This document shows positions 54,054 through 63,573 of a stretch of DNA of 64,000 nt, in pieces (within the stretch, counting starts at the first letter, position 1; each line of letters starts with the position of its first letter). The stretch is from Deltaproteobacteria bacterium. GTDB taxonomy: Bacteria; Desulfobacterota; Desulfarculia; Adiutricales; Adiutricaceae. Position numbers and translations under genes: made by a program. The notes under the pieces were generated by a model. It was not told the origin of the DNA, searched no databases, and saw only the letters and a list, made by a program, of their open reading frames with translations. The stretch covers positions 1-64,000 of the forward strand of contig JAISRZ010000017.1 of NCBI GenBank assembly GCA_031273455.1. The letters are read 5' to 3'.

Positions 54054-55718
54054 TTGATCCCCAAACGCCAGCTATTTTTGTTAATCTTTTTACCCTCGGT
54101 TCTGGTTCTTTTAGTGGGCCTAGCTCTGGTTCAGGACAAAAACCGCCGCCAGAGCGAGGGTCAGTTTGAGGACCTCTTAAAGACCAGTTGGTCTTTGGCC
54201 CTCCTCGTCTATGACCAAGGGTTAATGAATAGCCCAGAGACGCAAGAAAAAGCCCGGGCCATGACTAAAGATTTGGGCTTTCGCCTGACCTTAATCACCG
54301 ATGATGGCCAAGTGACCTTTGATTCCGAGGTCAATGGCTCTCTGGACTCCCATAAGGATCGACCGGAGTTTAAAGCGGCCTTACTGGGCGCCCCGATTTT
54401 TGTCACCCGTTTAAGCGAGACCACGGGCAAAAACTACATGTACTACGCCCAAAGGGCCGCTCCTAGGGTCATTTTGCGGGTTAGTGGGCCTTTAACCTAC
54501 TTTGATAATGAGGTTAGCGCCTTTTTTCGGCAAGCTTTCTTTGGGGTCTTGGGTTTATCGGCTTTAGTGGCCTTATTCTCCTTTTGGGTCTCCAGAGGCA
54601 TAGCTAAGGTTTACCAAGATTTAAGCTTAGCCGTGGCGGCGGCTAAAGGCGGGGAGGACCAGTTACCCACCTTTAAAAACCCCCAACTGGACGAGGCCCT
54701 CTACTCTTTAAGTTTGGCCACTCGCGAGCTTAAGGGGAATAAAGAGGAAATCGAAAGCTTAAACGCCCGGCTAGAGTACATTTTATCGCGTATTAACGAA
54801 GGGGTCATATTTTTGGATGGCCAGAAGATCCTTTATCGGAACCGCCGGGCCGAGGAGATCTTAAACTGCCCGATCCCGGATTCCACCGCCAAGATCGATA
54901 AAAAAGAAATCTTATCCGTTTTCGCCTCAGTCAAAAACCCCCAGTTTAATCATATCAAGATTGGCGAGCGGGTGGTCTTCTTTGACCATACCCGGGAGGA
55001 CGATCGGCTTTTAGTCATCTTTCACGATCAAACGGAAAAGGAAAAATACTCCACCTTTAAGTCGGATCTGGTCGGAAACATTTCCCATGAGCTAAAAACC
55101 CCTTTAGCCTTAGTCTTGGGGGCGGCGGAAGTTATTTTAAAAGATAAGGCCATGCCTCGGTCTTACTTGGAAAAGTTTTTAGGGACCTTGTACCGGAACG
55201 CCCAACGGTTAAATAGCTTATTAGACGATCTCATCTTACTCCATCAATTGGAGTCCCGGCCCGAGGCCTTAGCCGAGGAAAGCGATTTAGGCGAGATCTT
55301 AAAAGAGATTAAGGAGATGGTCGAGCCTGGGGATAAAGAGCTAACTTGGGAAGCGGACGAGGGCATCGTCTTTTTCCACAGCGCCCACATTATTAGCGTT
55401 TTAACCAACCTCGTTAATAACGCTCTTAAGTACTCCAAAGGCCCCAAGATCCAGGTGGAGGTCCGGCGGAAAGACCATTTTCTGGAAATCGCCGTGGCCG
55501 ATTCTGGGCCGGTTATCCCGGAAGGGGAACGGGAGCGGATCTTTGAGCGGTTTTATTCCTTATCCCGCTCGCGGTGCCGGGATCGGTCCGGATCGGGCTT
55601 GGGTTTAGCTATTGTCAAACACATCGCTCGGTTGTATCACGGCCAAGTGAAGATCTCGGACAATGATTTGGGCGGGAACACTTTTTGGGTCTTATTAACC
55701 TCGCCCACGGCCTTCTAG
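54054..55718 (+). CDS. phoR: Phosphate sensor histidine kinase PhoR
   Basis: A 554-residue membrane kinase starting at TTG directly after the phoB stop. Helix 1 is about 6-25 and helix 2 about 160-183, with a periplasmic domain between them (DGQVTFDSEVNGSLDSH, typical of PhoR-like sensors). A PAS-like region lies at about 240-330. HisKA has His345 in VGNISHELKTPLALVLG. The ATPase domain has LVNNALKYSK, ERFYSLSRSRCRDRSGSGLGLAIVKH. It should phosphorylate the PhoB encoded just upstream in response to phosphate limitation relayed by Pst and PhoU. Confidence 0.9.
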   Translation: MIPKRQLFLLIFLPSVLVLLVGLALVQDKNRRQSEGQFEDLLKTSWSLALLVYDQGLMNSPETQEKARAMTKDLGFRLTLITDDGQVTFDSEVNGSLDSHKDRPEFKAALLGAPIFVTRLSETTGKNYMYYAQRAAPRVILRVSGPLTYFDNEVSAFFRQAFFGVLGLSALVALFSFWVSRGIAKVYQDLSLAVAAAKGGEDQLPTFKNPQLDEALYSLSLATRELKGNKEEIESLNARLEYILSRINEGVIFLDGQKILYRNRRAEEILNCPIPDSTAKIDKKEILSVFASVKNPQFNHIKIGERVVFFDHTREDDRLLVIFHDQTEKEKYSTFKSDLVGNISHELKTPLALVLGAAEVILKDKAMPRSYLEKFLGTLYRNAQRLNSLLDDLILLHQLESRPEALAEESDLGEILKEIKEMVEPGDKELTWEADEGIVFFHSAHIISVLTNLVNNALKYSKGPKIQVEVRRKDHFLEIAVADSGPVIPEGERERIFERFYSLSRSRCRDRSGSGLGLAIVKHIARLYHGQVKISDNDLGGNTFWVLLTSPTAF

Positions 55719-55730
55719 GCTGTAAGTTTG

Positions 55731-55766
55731 GCCCTAGGCGCGATTATTATTTCGCCTAGGGCTTTT
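55731..55766 (+). terminator. Rho-independent terminator after phoR
   Basis: A 10-bp perfect stem, GCCCTAGGCG / CGCCTAGGGC, with a 12-base loop and TTTT. It closes the pstC-phoR operon before pstS. Confidence 0.85.
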
Positions 55767-56046
55767 GGCTAAAAATGTTAGTCGCGTCTAGCCTAATCCC
55801 ACTCCTAGCCGCCGCTTTAAACCTGACCAACCCCTTTTTTCTAAAACTAGTTGAGCCTTTAGACCATTCCTTTCTTACTTAACCAGCCGATCGCGCGAGT
55901 ATTTTTTTCGGTCAATAAAAATTTCACAATAATTTTACTTCCTTAAGGCAAAAAATTAACTTGAAGGGCCTAAATCTTTAACCAAGGCGTTAAGACATTT
56001 TTTCACCAGGAGAATTTTACCGCCCTTAACGCTAAAGGAATTGTTT
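55767..56046. other. pstS promoter region
   Basis: About 280 bases between a terminator and pstS, so pstS must have its own promoter here. It is A+T-rich around 55900-55960. I could not assign promoter boxes or a Pho box. Confidence 0.4.
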
Positions 56047-57054
56047 ATGGCAAAATTTATGTGGTTATCTGTCGCGCTGGCCTTTTTAGTCGCGCCAGCT
56101 ATGGCCAAGGCCGAGGAAGTCACTGGGGCTGGGGCCTCTTTTCCGTATCCTGTTTACTCTTCTTGGGCTATGTCTTACCAAAAGGCCACCCAAAATCGCG
56201 TTAACTACCAGTCCATCGGCTCGGGTGGGGGTATTAAGCAAGTTAAGGAAGGCACGGTCGATTTTGGGGCCTCTGACGATCCTTTGACCAGTAAGGACCT
56301 AGAGGAAGCTAACCTCATCCAGTTTCCGGCGGTGGTCGGGGGCGTGGTGGCCGTGGTCAACCTAAAAGGCGTGGCCGCCGATCAGTTGATCTTAAATGGC
56401 GAGGTTTTAGCCGACATTTTTCGGGGAGCCATTAAAACTTGGGACGACCAAGCCATTAAGGCTTTAAACCCCAATCTGACTCTCCCCGCGGCTAACATTA
56501 GCGTTATCTATCGGTCGGATAGCTCGGGCACTTCGGCCATTTTCACCAATTATTTGGCGGCCCTTTCCAAAAAGTGGGGCGAGGAAGTGGGGGCCGGGAA
56601 ATCGGTCAACTGGCCCACGGGCCTTGGGGCCAAGGGGAATGACGGGGTCGCGGCCAATGTCAAAAGGATTGAGAACAGCGTGGGCTACACCGAGTTCGCT
56701 TACGCCATTCAGAGCTCTTTAGCCACCGTGGCCATGCTGAATAGCGAAGGCCAAGTGATTAAACCCTCTTTAGCCACCTTCGCGGCGGCGGCGGCCAAGG
56801 CCGATTGGGACCAAGCTAAAGGCTATTATCTGTGGCTGGTTAACACCCCGGGGGCCGACTCTTGGCCCATCGCCGCGGCCACTTATATCCTCATTAAAAA
56901 AGATAACCCCGGGGCTTTAACGCGGGTGACCAACTTTTTTAAGTGGAGTTTCGCCAATGGCGATACGGAAGCCGAAAAGCTCCATTACGTTCCCTTACCG
57001 GAAAGCCTGAAAAAAGACATCGCGAGCTATTGGGCTAAAGTCGGCGTCAAATAG
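56047..57054 (+). CDS. pstS: Phosphate-binding periplasmic protein PstS
   Basis: A 335-residue periplasmic protein that captures phosphate for PstCAB. The ATG at 56047 has AAGGA 7 bases upstream and begins the signal peptide MAKFMWLSVALAFLVAPAMA. The mature protein opens with VTGAGASFPYPVYSSW, and has the phosphate-binding IGSGGGIKQVKEGTVDFGASDDPL and YRSDSSGTSAIFTNYL segments. It is transcribed separately from the other pst genes, which lets cells make far more binding protein than permease. Confidence 0.96.
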   Translation: MAKFMWLSVALAFLVAPAMAKAEEVTGAGASFPYPVYSSWAMSYQKATQNRVNYQSIGSGGGIKQVKEGTVDFGASDDPLTSKDLEEANLIQFPAVVGGVVAVVNLKGVAADQLILNGEVLADIFRGAIKTWDDQAIKALNPNLTLPAANISVIYRSDSSGTSAIFTNYLAALSKKWGEEVGAGKSVNWPTGLGAKGNDGVAANVKRIENSVGYTEFAYAIQSSLATVAMLNSEGQVIKPSLATFAAAAAKADWDQAKGYYLWLVNTPGADSWPIAAATYILIKKDNPGALTRVTNFFKWSFANGDTEAEKLHYVPLPESLKKDIASYWAKVGVK

Positions 57055-57063
57055 TCTTTAACT

Positions 57064-57091
57064 AAAAAGGGTGGCCTAGGCCACCCTTTTT
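57064..57091. terminator. Bidirectional terminator between pstS and purD
   Basis: A perfect palindrome, AAAAAGGGTGGCC-TA-GGCCACCCTTTTT, with T tracts on both strands, placed between the convergent pstS and purD genes. Confidence 0.93.
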
Positions 57092-57097
57092 AAGATC

Positions 57098-58393
57098 TTA
57101 ATCATCGTCGCAATTGTACAAAAGGCTTTGGTGCAAAGCTTTCCCGCCAATGTCCTTGCGGTAGTGGGCCCCCGGCCAACTAATGTCCCCCACGGCCTCG
57201 TAAGCTCGATTGACCGCGTCCTGTAAGTCCGCGCCTAAAGCCGTGACCGCCAAAACCCGGCCGCCTTTGGTGTGATAAGTGGGGGTGGCCCCTTCTTGGC
57301 GTTTTAAGACCCCCGACTCAAAAACTAGGGTGTCCGGCCTTTTTCTCGCCTCGTCTAAGCCGGTAATCAGATCGTCCTCGCGATAGGGCCCGGGGTACCC
57401 TTCGGCGCTCATGACCACCGTGGCCGCGCTTTTGTTTTCCCATTCCAGGTTAACGTCTTTTAGCCGAGACTCGGCCACGGCCAGTAAGGTCTCGGCTAAA
57501 TCGGTTTTTAAAAGGGGTAAAAGGGCTTGGGTCTCGGGGTCGCCAAAACGGGCGTTAAACTCCAAAACTTTCGGCCCGCTTAAGGTCACCATGAGGCCCG
57601 CGTACAAAAGCCCGGAGTAAGGGCAACCCTCGGTGGCCAGACCGGAGACCACGGGTTGGATAATGGTCTCTAAGATCATCTCCTCTAACCGCTTATTAAC
57701 CAGAGGGGCCGGCGAATAGGCCCCCATGCCGCCCGTATTGGGGCCGCAGTCGTTATCGTAGATGGTCTTATGGTCTTGGGCCGATAAAAGGGGTTTAATG
57801 GCCTTACCGTCGGTTAAAGCGAAAAAAGAGACCTCTTCCCCGGCTAAGTACTCCTCAACCAAGATCCGTTGGCCCTTACCCAAGCGGGCGATGTCGTGGA
57901 TACCCTTTAAAGCGGCTTCCAGTTTGCCGCAGATGACCACCCCTTTGCCTTGGGCCAAGCCATCGGCCTTTAAGACCAGAGGGTAGCTGGCCGCCTCTAG
58001 GTACTGCTGGGCCTCCTCTAGGTCGTAGAAGACGGCGTAACTGGCGGTCGGGAGGTTATGGCGGACCATAAAGTCCTTGGCGAAGACCTTGGACCCCTCG
58101 ATTTGGGCCGCCCGAGCCGAGGGCCCAAAGACCGCGAGCCCCAAGGACCTTAACTGGTCAGCTAAACCCATGACCAAAGGCAGTTCCGGGCCAATGACCG
58201 TTAAATCCGGTTGGACGCGATTGGCCAAAGAGACCAGGGCGCTGATATTGTCCACCGCCACGGGCTCAACCTCGCCCAAAGAAGCCAAGGCGGAGCTACC
58301 TGGGGCGGAGATGAGTTTGACCCGGGGGTTTTGTTTCAGTCGCCAGGCCAGGGCGTGTTCCCGCCCCCCTTGGCCAATCAAAAGGATTTTCAT
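57098..58393 (-). CDS. purD: Phosphoribosylamine-glycine ligase (GAR synthetase)
   Basis: A 431-residue ATP-grasp enzyme that joins glycine to phosphoribosylamine, the second step of purine synthesis. Features are KILLIGQGGREHALAWRL at the N-terminus, the ATP-binding YPLVLKADGLAQGKGVVIC, EEYLAGEEVSFFALTDG, DHKTIYDNDCGPNTGGMGAYSP and VLEFNARFGDPETQALLPLL. GAGG lies 6 bases before the ATG. The length is normal. The gene is single and convergent to pstS. Confidence 0.96.
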   Translation of the reverse strand: MKILLIGQGGREHALAWRLKQNPRVKLISAPGSSALASLGEVEPVAVDNISALVSLANRVQPDLTVIGPELPLVMGLADQLRSLGLAVFGPSARAAQIEGSKVFAKDFMVRHNLPTASYAVFYDLEEAQQYLEAASYPLVLKADGLAQGKGVVICGKLEAALKGIHDIARLGKGQRILVEEYLAGEEVSFFALTDGKAIKPLLSAQDHKTIYDNDCGPNTGGMGAYSPAPLVNKRLEEMILETIIQPVVSGLATEGCPYSGLLYAGLMVTLSGPKVLEFNARFGDPETQALLPLLKTDLAETLLAVAESRLKDVNLEWENKSAATVVMSAEGYPGPYREDDLITGLDEARKRPDTLVFESGVLKRQEGATPTYHTKGGRVLAVTALGADLQDAVNRAYEAVGDISWPGAHYRKDIGGKALHQSLLYNCDDD

Positions 58394-58658
58394 AAAGAAC
58401 CTCGCCGCCCGGCGGCTCCTGGAACTTTGAGCGCGACCCTTCCTTAAGTGGTCTTAGGGAAGAGATACTAATAAAGATGGTATTTCTAAAAAATTAGAAA
58501 GGTTTTTAAAAATTTATGGAGCTGGCCCCTAGCGGGGTTAACTCATAAATTACCATTTTTCCCCATATATTGGCAAAAATTTGTTTTCCCCCAATCTTTT
58601 AGCCCCCAGACTCAACCTAAGGCCCCTAAGGCCCTTTAAGGGCCTTAAGAAGGCCTTA

Positions 58659-61331
58659 TTAGCTTTTAGCCAAGGTCAAAAGAGTTTGGCGAAAGGCCGC
58701 TAAAGCTTTGGGCGTGTCCTTAGCGTTGGGCCCCCCGGCTTGGGCTAAAAGGGGTTTACCGCCCCCGCGACCGCCCACGGCCTCGGCCATGGGCCCGATT
58801 AAGCGACCCGCCGGGAATTTAGCGGCTAAATCTGGGCTAACGGCCACTAAAAGTAAAGCTTTATCCCCGCTTTTGGCGGCTAAGGCCACTAAGCTTTTGG
58901 GGCCTAGCTGATCTTTTAAGGCGTCGGCTAGCTCGCGTAAATCCTTGGGCTCAGCCACATTGACCTCTTGAGCCAAATAAGAGATATCGCCTAAGGTTTC
59001 GGCCTTTTTAAGTAAGGCCTTAGGGTCTAAGCCGACTGGGGCGCTGGGTTTACCGGGTTTCGACAGCTCTTGGATCCGCTCTAACAGTCTTAAGACCCGG
59101 CTACTTAGCTCCTCGGGCCGGGCCTTTAACAAAGACCCAAGTTCCTTTAGCTTAGCCCTTTGCCCCTGGACCTCCGCGAAAGCTCCGCCCCCGGTTAAGC
59201 ACTCCAGCCGCCGGACCCCAGCGGCCACCGAGCTTTCCGAGACAATCAGAAAGACCCCTAAATCCCCGGTTCTTTGGGCGTGGGTGCCGCCGCAGAGCTC
59301 GCGGGAGTCGCCCATGTTAACCACGCGAACTTTATCCCCGTACCGCTCCTCAAACAGAGCCACGGCCCCGGACCGGACGGCCTCATCGTAATTTAAGACC
59401 GTGGTTTCCACCGGGAAGTTTTGGCGGATATCTTGGTTGACCGCGGCCTCAATTAAGCTTAGCTCCTCGTCCGTGACCTGGGCTTGGTGGGTGAAGTCAA
59501 AGCGAAAACGGGTGTCGGTGACTAAGGACCCGGCTTGGCGAACGTGGTCGCCTAAGGTCCGGCGTAAAGCCAAGTGGAGTAAATGGGTGGCCGTGTGGTT
59601 AGCGGCGGTGGCCCGTCTTTTAGCCGCGTCCACTTCTAAGGTGGCGGGCTCCAGGTTAATGGTCCCCTTAAGGACTTGGCCCCGATGGATAACCACCCCG
59701 CCTGGGGCTTTAATAGTCTCTTGGACCGCCACTTCCCCAGCCGGGAAATGGATCGTCCCGGTGTCCCCTATTTGACCGCCACTGGCCGCGTAAAAGGGGG
59801 TCCGGGGGAAAACCAGGTTAATGGCCTGACCAACGGAAGCGGTGGTAACCTCATGCCCCTGGCAGACCAAAAGGGCCGGGGTCTCGGCAGTGGCCGTTAA
59901 AGTGTCGTAACCTAAAAAGTCGGTGGTAAAGCCGGTCCGGGTGAGCTCGCTCACTAAAGCGTTAGCCTCGTCCGCTTCCGGTCGCCCCGCTTTCCAGGCG
60001 GCCCGGCCTTTGGCCTTTTGGTCGCTCATGGCCGCGTCAAAACCCGTTTGATCCACGGTTAAAGCGTTTTCCCGAGCCACGTCGCCGGTTAGATCCAAAG
60101 GAAAGCCGTAAGTGTCGTAGAGCTTAAAGGCCACTTGCCCGGCTAAAACCGTTTTCCCGGTGGCTTTGAGCTCGTTAATGGCCTCGTTCAAGATGGTGAG
60201 CCCGGCGCCCAAAGTCTCGCCAAAGCGCTCTTCCTCAGCCCGCACCAAGCTGGTTAGGTAACTGGCCTGGTCGGCGATCTCCGGGTAAGGCTCTTTTAAG
60301 GTCTTAATGACCTCTTGGCACATTTCCGAGAGAAAGGGTTTAGTCAAACCCAGTTTCCGGCCATGGCGGACAGCCCGGCGCAAAACGCGGCGTAAAACGT
60401 AACCCCGGCCCAAGTTCTCCGGGCGGACCCCATCGCTAATGAGAAAGGTGATGGCCCGGCTATGGTCAGCGATGACCCTTAAAGACACGTTGGTCTGAAA
60501 GCTGGGGTCATTGGGGGTTAAATTGGCCCCATAAACGTAGGGGACCCCGGACAAATGGGAGACTTTAGCTAAAAGGGGTTGAAAGAGGTCAGTCTCAAAA
60601 TTGGAGGGGACGTTTTGGACCACCGCCGCTAAGCGCTCTAAACCCATGCCCGTGTCAATGGACGGTCGCGGCAAAGGCGAGATCGACCCATCAACGGCCT
60701 TGGAAAACTGCATGAAAACCAGGTTCCAGATCTCTAAATACCGGTCGCAGTCGCAACCCGGCCCGCAGTCGGGTTTACCACAACCTAAAGAAGGGCCTTG
60801 GTCATAGAGGATCTCGCTGCAAGGCCCGCACGGGCCAGTGTCGCCCATGGCCCAGAAGTTGTCTTTTTCCCCTAAGCGGACTAAACGCGACTCGGGGATG
60901 TCGGTTAGACGAGGCCATAAAGAAGCCGCCTCATCATCGTCCTCAAAGACCGTGGCGTACAGTTTGTCCGCGGCTAGGCCAAAGACCGTGGTTAAAAGCT
61001 CGTAAGCGAAGACAATGGCCTCGGCCTTAAAGTAATTCCCAAAAGAAAAATTGCCCAGCATCTCAAAAAAAGTGTGGTGCCGAGCCGTATAGCCGACGTT
61101 TTCCAGATCGTTATGCTTGCCCCCGGCCCGGACGCACTTTTGGGAGGTCACGGCCCGGTGATAATCCCTTTTCTCCTCGCCAGTGAAAAGTCTTTTAAAT
61201 TGGACCATGCCCGCGTTGGTGAAAAGGAGGGTGGGATCGTCCCGGGGGACTAGGGAGCTGGAGCCGACCCGGCGGTGGTCCCGCTTGGCGAAATATTCCA
61301 GAAACGCTCGCCTCAAATCCGAGGATATCAT
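58659..61331 (-). CDS. alaS: Alanyl-tRNA synthetase
   Basis: An 890-residue class II synthetase that charges tRNA-Ala. The catalytic domain has FFAKRDHRRVGSSSLVP-like motif 1, FTNAGMVQFK, TARHHTFFEMLGNFSFGNYFKAEAI and DTGMGLERLA. The editing domain has the zinc-site HTATHLLHLALR and CGGTHAQRTGDLG. The C-terminal domain is Gly-rich (VGGRGGGKPLLAQAGG). GGAG lies 5 bases before the ATG. It follows recA, an order common in deltaproteobacteria. Confidence 0.97.
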   Translation of the reverse strand: MISSDLRRAFLEYFAKRDHRRVGSSSLVPRDDPTLLFTNAGMVQFKRLFTGEEKRDYHRAVTSQKCVRAGGKHNDLENVGYTARHHTFFEMLGNFSFGNYFKAEAIVFAYELLTTVFGLAADKLYATVFEDDDEAASLWPRLTDIPESRLVRLGEKDNFWAMGDTGPCGPCSEILYDQGPSLGCGKPDCGPGCDCDRYLEIWNLVFMQFSKAVDGSISPLPRPSIDTGMGLERLAAVVQNVPSNFETDLFQPLLAKVSHLSGVPYVYGANLTPNDPSFQTNVSLRVIADHSRAITFLISDGVRPENLGRGYVLRRVLRRAVRHGRKLGLTKPFLSEMCQEVIKTLKEPYPEIADQASYLTSLVRAEEERFGETLGAGLTILNEAINELKATGKTVLAGQVAFKLYDTYGFPLDLTGDVARENALTVDQTGFDAAMSDQKAKGRAAWKAGRPEADEANALVSELTRTGFTTDFLGYDTLTATAETPALLVCQGHEVTTASVGQAINLVFPRTPFYAASGGQIGDTGTIHFPAGEVAVQETIKAPGGVVIHRGQVLKGTINLEPATLEVDAAKRRATAANHTATHLLHLALRRTLGDHVRQAGSLVTDTRFRFDFTHQAQVTDEELSLIEAAVNQDIRQNFPVETTVLNYDEAVRSGAVALFEERYGDKVRVVNMGDSRELCGGTHAQRTGDLGVFLIVSESSVAAGVRRLECLTGGGAFAEVQGQRAKLKELGSLLKARPEELSSRVLRLLERIQELSKPGKPSAPVGLDPKALLKKAETLGDISYLAQEVNVAEPKDLRELADALKDQLGPKSLVALAAKSGDKALLLVAVSPDLAAKFPAGRLIGPMAEAVGGRGGGKPLLAQAGGPNAKDTPKALAAFRQTLLTLAKS

Positions 61332-61364
61332 ATTAACTCCGCCCGGGATTGAGGGCTGATGATG

Positions 61365-61394
61365 AGCCCTAGCCGCGGGTCCGCGGCTAGGGCT
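61365..61394. terminator. Strong hairpin between recA and alaS
   Basis: A 14-bp perfect stem, AGCCCTAGCCGCGG / CCGCGGCTAGGGCT, with a 2-base loop. No T tract follows on either strand, so it may slow or attenuate transcription from recA into alaS, or protect an mRNA end, more than act as a classic terminator. Confidence 0.6.
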
Positions 61395-61439
61395 AGGGTT
61401 ATAAGCCGTTTTGGCCTTAGGGGGCCAAAAATAGTTAGG

Positions 61440-62630
61440 TTAAGGGAGCTCAGGGGCGCCGTCCAGACCGAGGGGCTCTAACCCTGGCGGCAACTCATCG
61501 TCCTCGCCCAAGGGCTCTAAGGGCTCCAAAGGATGCTCGGACATGGCCTCGGTGACTTTTTCGGCTAAAAGGCCATAGGCCTCACGCAGTTTGTCCTCAA
61601 TGCTCTTGGCCACTTCCGGGTTATCAAGTAAAAACCGCCGGGCGTTTTCCTTGCCATTGCCCAAGCGCTCGCCGGCGTAAGAGAACCAGGCCCCGCTTTT
61701 ATCGACAATGTCCATGACCACCCCGAGATCGATGAGTTCGCTTTCCCGGGAGATCCCCAGACCATAGAGGATCTCAAAGGTGGCTTCCTTAAAGGGTGGG
61801 GCGATTTTGTTCTTGACCACCTTCACCCGGGTGACGTTGCCAATGCGGGCGTCCTCTTGGCCTTTGACGTAGTTGGTCCGCCGGATGTCCAAACGCATGG
61901 TGGCGTAGAACTTTAGAGCGTAGCCCCCGGTGGTGGTCTCCGGGTTGCCGTAGGCTAAAGAGCCGATTTTTAAGCGGACCTGGTTAATAAAGATAACCGA
62001 GGCGTTGGAGCGGTAAATGGCCCCCGTGAGCTTCCGCATGGCTTGGCTCATGAGGCGGGCGATGGAGCCGGGCAAGACGCTACCCATTTCCCCGTTGATC
62101 TCGGCCTCGGGGACCAAGGCGGCCACCGAGTCAATGACGATAATGTCCACCGCGCCGCTCCTAACGAGGATCTCGGCGATGTTTAAGGCTTGCTCCCCGT
62201 TATCGGGTTGGCTGATTAAAAGCTCGTCCGTGTTGACCCCTAAGCGCCGGGCGTAGCTGACGTCTAGAGCGTGCTCCGCGTCAATAAAGGCGGCCACGCC
62301 GTTTTGGCCTTGGGCGTTCTTGATCTTCTGGGCCTCCGCCACCACATGGAGAGCCAAAGTGGTTTTACCGCTGGACTCGGGTCCGAAGATCTCAATGATG
62401 CGACCCCGGGGAATGCCCCCGACCCCTAAGGCCGCGTCTAAACTAATGGAACCCGTGGAAATGACGGGAATGGCTTCCTGACGCTCGCCGCCGAGCTTCA
62501 TAATGGAGCCCTTGCCAAAACTCTTCTCGATCTGATCGAGGGCCGAGTTTAAGGCTTTGGTCCGCGGGTCAGCGTTGTCCTGGGATTTATCCGTTTTTTT
62601 TGATTTATCTTTATCCGTGGCTCTGGCCAT
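61440..62630 (-). CDS. recA: Recombinase RecA
   Basis: A 396-residue strand-exchange and SOS-control ATPase. The ATG at 62630 ([15 protein letters not shown]) is preceded by GAGG and is chosen over the frame at 62654. Walker A is [13 protein letters not shown], the Walker B region [12 protein letters not shown], and the L2 loop region begins at [23 protein letters not shown]. The tail is long and acidic ([17 protein letters not shown]) and the N-terminus has a Lys/Asp-rich extension. I saw no clear LexA site upstream; a possible -10 TATACT is the complement of 62814-62819. Confidence 0.97.
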   Translation of the reverse strand: MARATDKDKSKKTDKSQDNADPRTKALNSALDQIEKSFGKGSIMKLGGERQEAIPVISTGSISLDAALGVGGIPRGRIIEIFGPESSGKTTLALHVVAEAQKIKNAQGQNGVAAFIDAEHALDVSYARRLGVNTDELLISQPDNGEQALNIAEILVRSGAVDIIVIDSVAALVPEAEINGEMGSVLPGSIARLMSQAMRKLTGAIYRSNASVIFINQVRLKIGSLAYGNPETTTGGYALKFYATMRLDIRRTNYVKGQEDARIGNVTRVKVVKNKIAPPFKEATFEILYGLGISRESELIDLGVVMDIVDKSGAWFSYAGERLGNGKENARRFLLDNPEVAKSIEDKLREAYGLLAEKVTEAMSEHPLEPLEPLGEDDELPPGLEPLGLDGAPELP

Positions 62631-63060
62631 GAATACCTCAGAAGTTACCCTCAAAAGTGAGGCGATTGGTCAAAGGAAGGCCAACCGCGAGGGTTAGGGA
62701 TTAATCTTCCCGAAAAGGAAAGGGAATCTTCGATAGAAAGACGCTGGCGTGAACGAATAAAGAGGAAAATCCAGGCGTTGGAAAGTTCTGTGTTTTGGCC
62801 AAGCGCTATTACAAGTATACCCAGCCAATATATCATTTTTAATGGTCTAAAGACAATAAAAAATCCGGTTGGCTCTAGGCTGGGGAGCCTAGCTGGCCAG
62901 GAAAATGGGGTTGGCTGAAAGGGGTATTTAAGGTTTAAATAAAGAATAAATAGGTAGTTTAAGGATTAAAAAACAATATTAAAGAAAAATAACGCGCAAA
63001 GGTTAAGCTCTTGGAGCGCGGAGCCCGCGCTCTAAGAGCTTATAATAATGATAAAGGGGG
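62631..63060. other. Spacer upstream of recA with a strong hairpin
   Basis: About 430 bases. A 16-bp stem (AAGCTCTTGGAGCGCG / CGCGCTCTAAGAGCTT, one wobble) at 63005-63041 follows the cheD stop and probably ends that transcript, though the T tract is poor. The rest is A+T-rich and should contain the recA promoter. No gene. Confidence 0.5.
63005..63041 (-). terminator. Hairpin after the second cheD
   Basis: The 16-bp stem with a 5-base loop lies 20 bases past the cheD stop. Only AACCTTTG follows on the minus strand, so intrinsic termination would be weak. Confidence 0.55.
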
Positions 63061-63573
63061 CTAGTTGAGCCGTTCCCGGTAGGGGTAGTAATCGCCCCTT
63101 CTAATGCGGTGGGTTTTCATGACCAGGGACTCGTTGGTTCCCGTATGGAAGATGACCCGGCGCCCTTTGCGCCCGCCCACGTCTTCCGAGACAATGGCGA
63201 TGCCGTTCTTCTTTAAGATCTTCCGGGCGATTTTGACGTTCTTTTCGCCCGTGGCCCCCCGGCTAAAGTCCGTGTCCCCACCGCCAAAAATCTGGGCCTC
63301 CAGGTCTTGGACCCGGCTACCTAGGCGGCGGAGCTTATCGATTAAGGCCGGGATGGCCACATCCCCGTAGTCATTGGAAATGGAGCCGAAAAAACCGCTT
63401 TTCGGGTAAAGGAAGTGGTTCATGCCGCCTATTTTTAAGCGGCGGTCATGGAGGCAGACGGCCACGCAGGTCCCCAGGACAGCGGAGATCATAGCCTCGC
63501 GCCCACAAGTGAGCATTTGGCCTGGGGTCAGATGGTAGCGATAAATTTCGACAGCGTTATTGGTAGTCGTCAT
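63061..63573 (-). CDS. cheD: Stand-alone CheD chemoreceptor glutamine deamidase
   Basis: A 170-residue CheD. The ATG at 63573 is chosen because GGAGAGAG lies about 4 bases upstream; the frame continues 40 codons further without support. Cys36 in AVLGTCVAVCLHD and His53 in KIGGMNHFLYP are the catalytic pair, and Thr-rich VIFHTGTNES ends the domain. CheD deamidates glutamines in receptor methylation regions and can be controlled by CheC. It is a second CheD in addition to the receiver fusion at 5766-6794 and differs by lacking the receiver. It is not beside other chemotaxis genes. Confidence 0.92.
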   Translation of the reverse strand: MTTTNNAVEIYRYHLTPGQMLTCGREAMISAVLGTCVAVCLHDRRLKIGGMNHFLYPKSGFFGSISNDYGDVAIPALIDKLRRLGSRVQDLEAQIFGGGDTDFSRGATGEKNVKIARKILKKNGIAIVSEDVGGRKGRRVIFHTGTNESLVMKTHRIRRGDYYPYRERLN

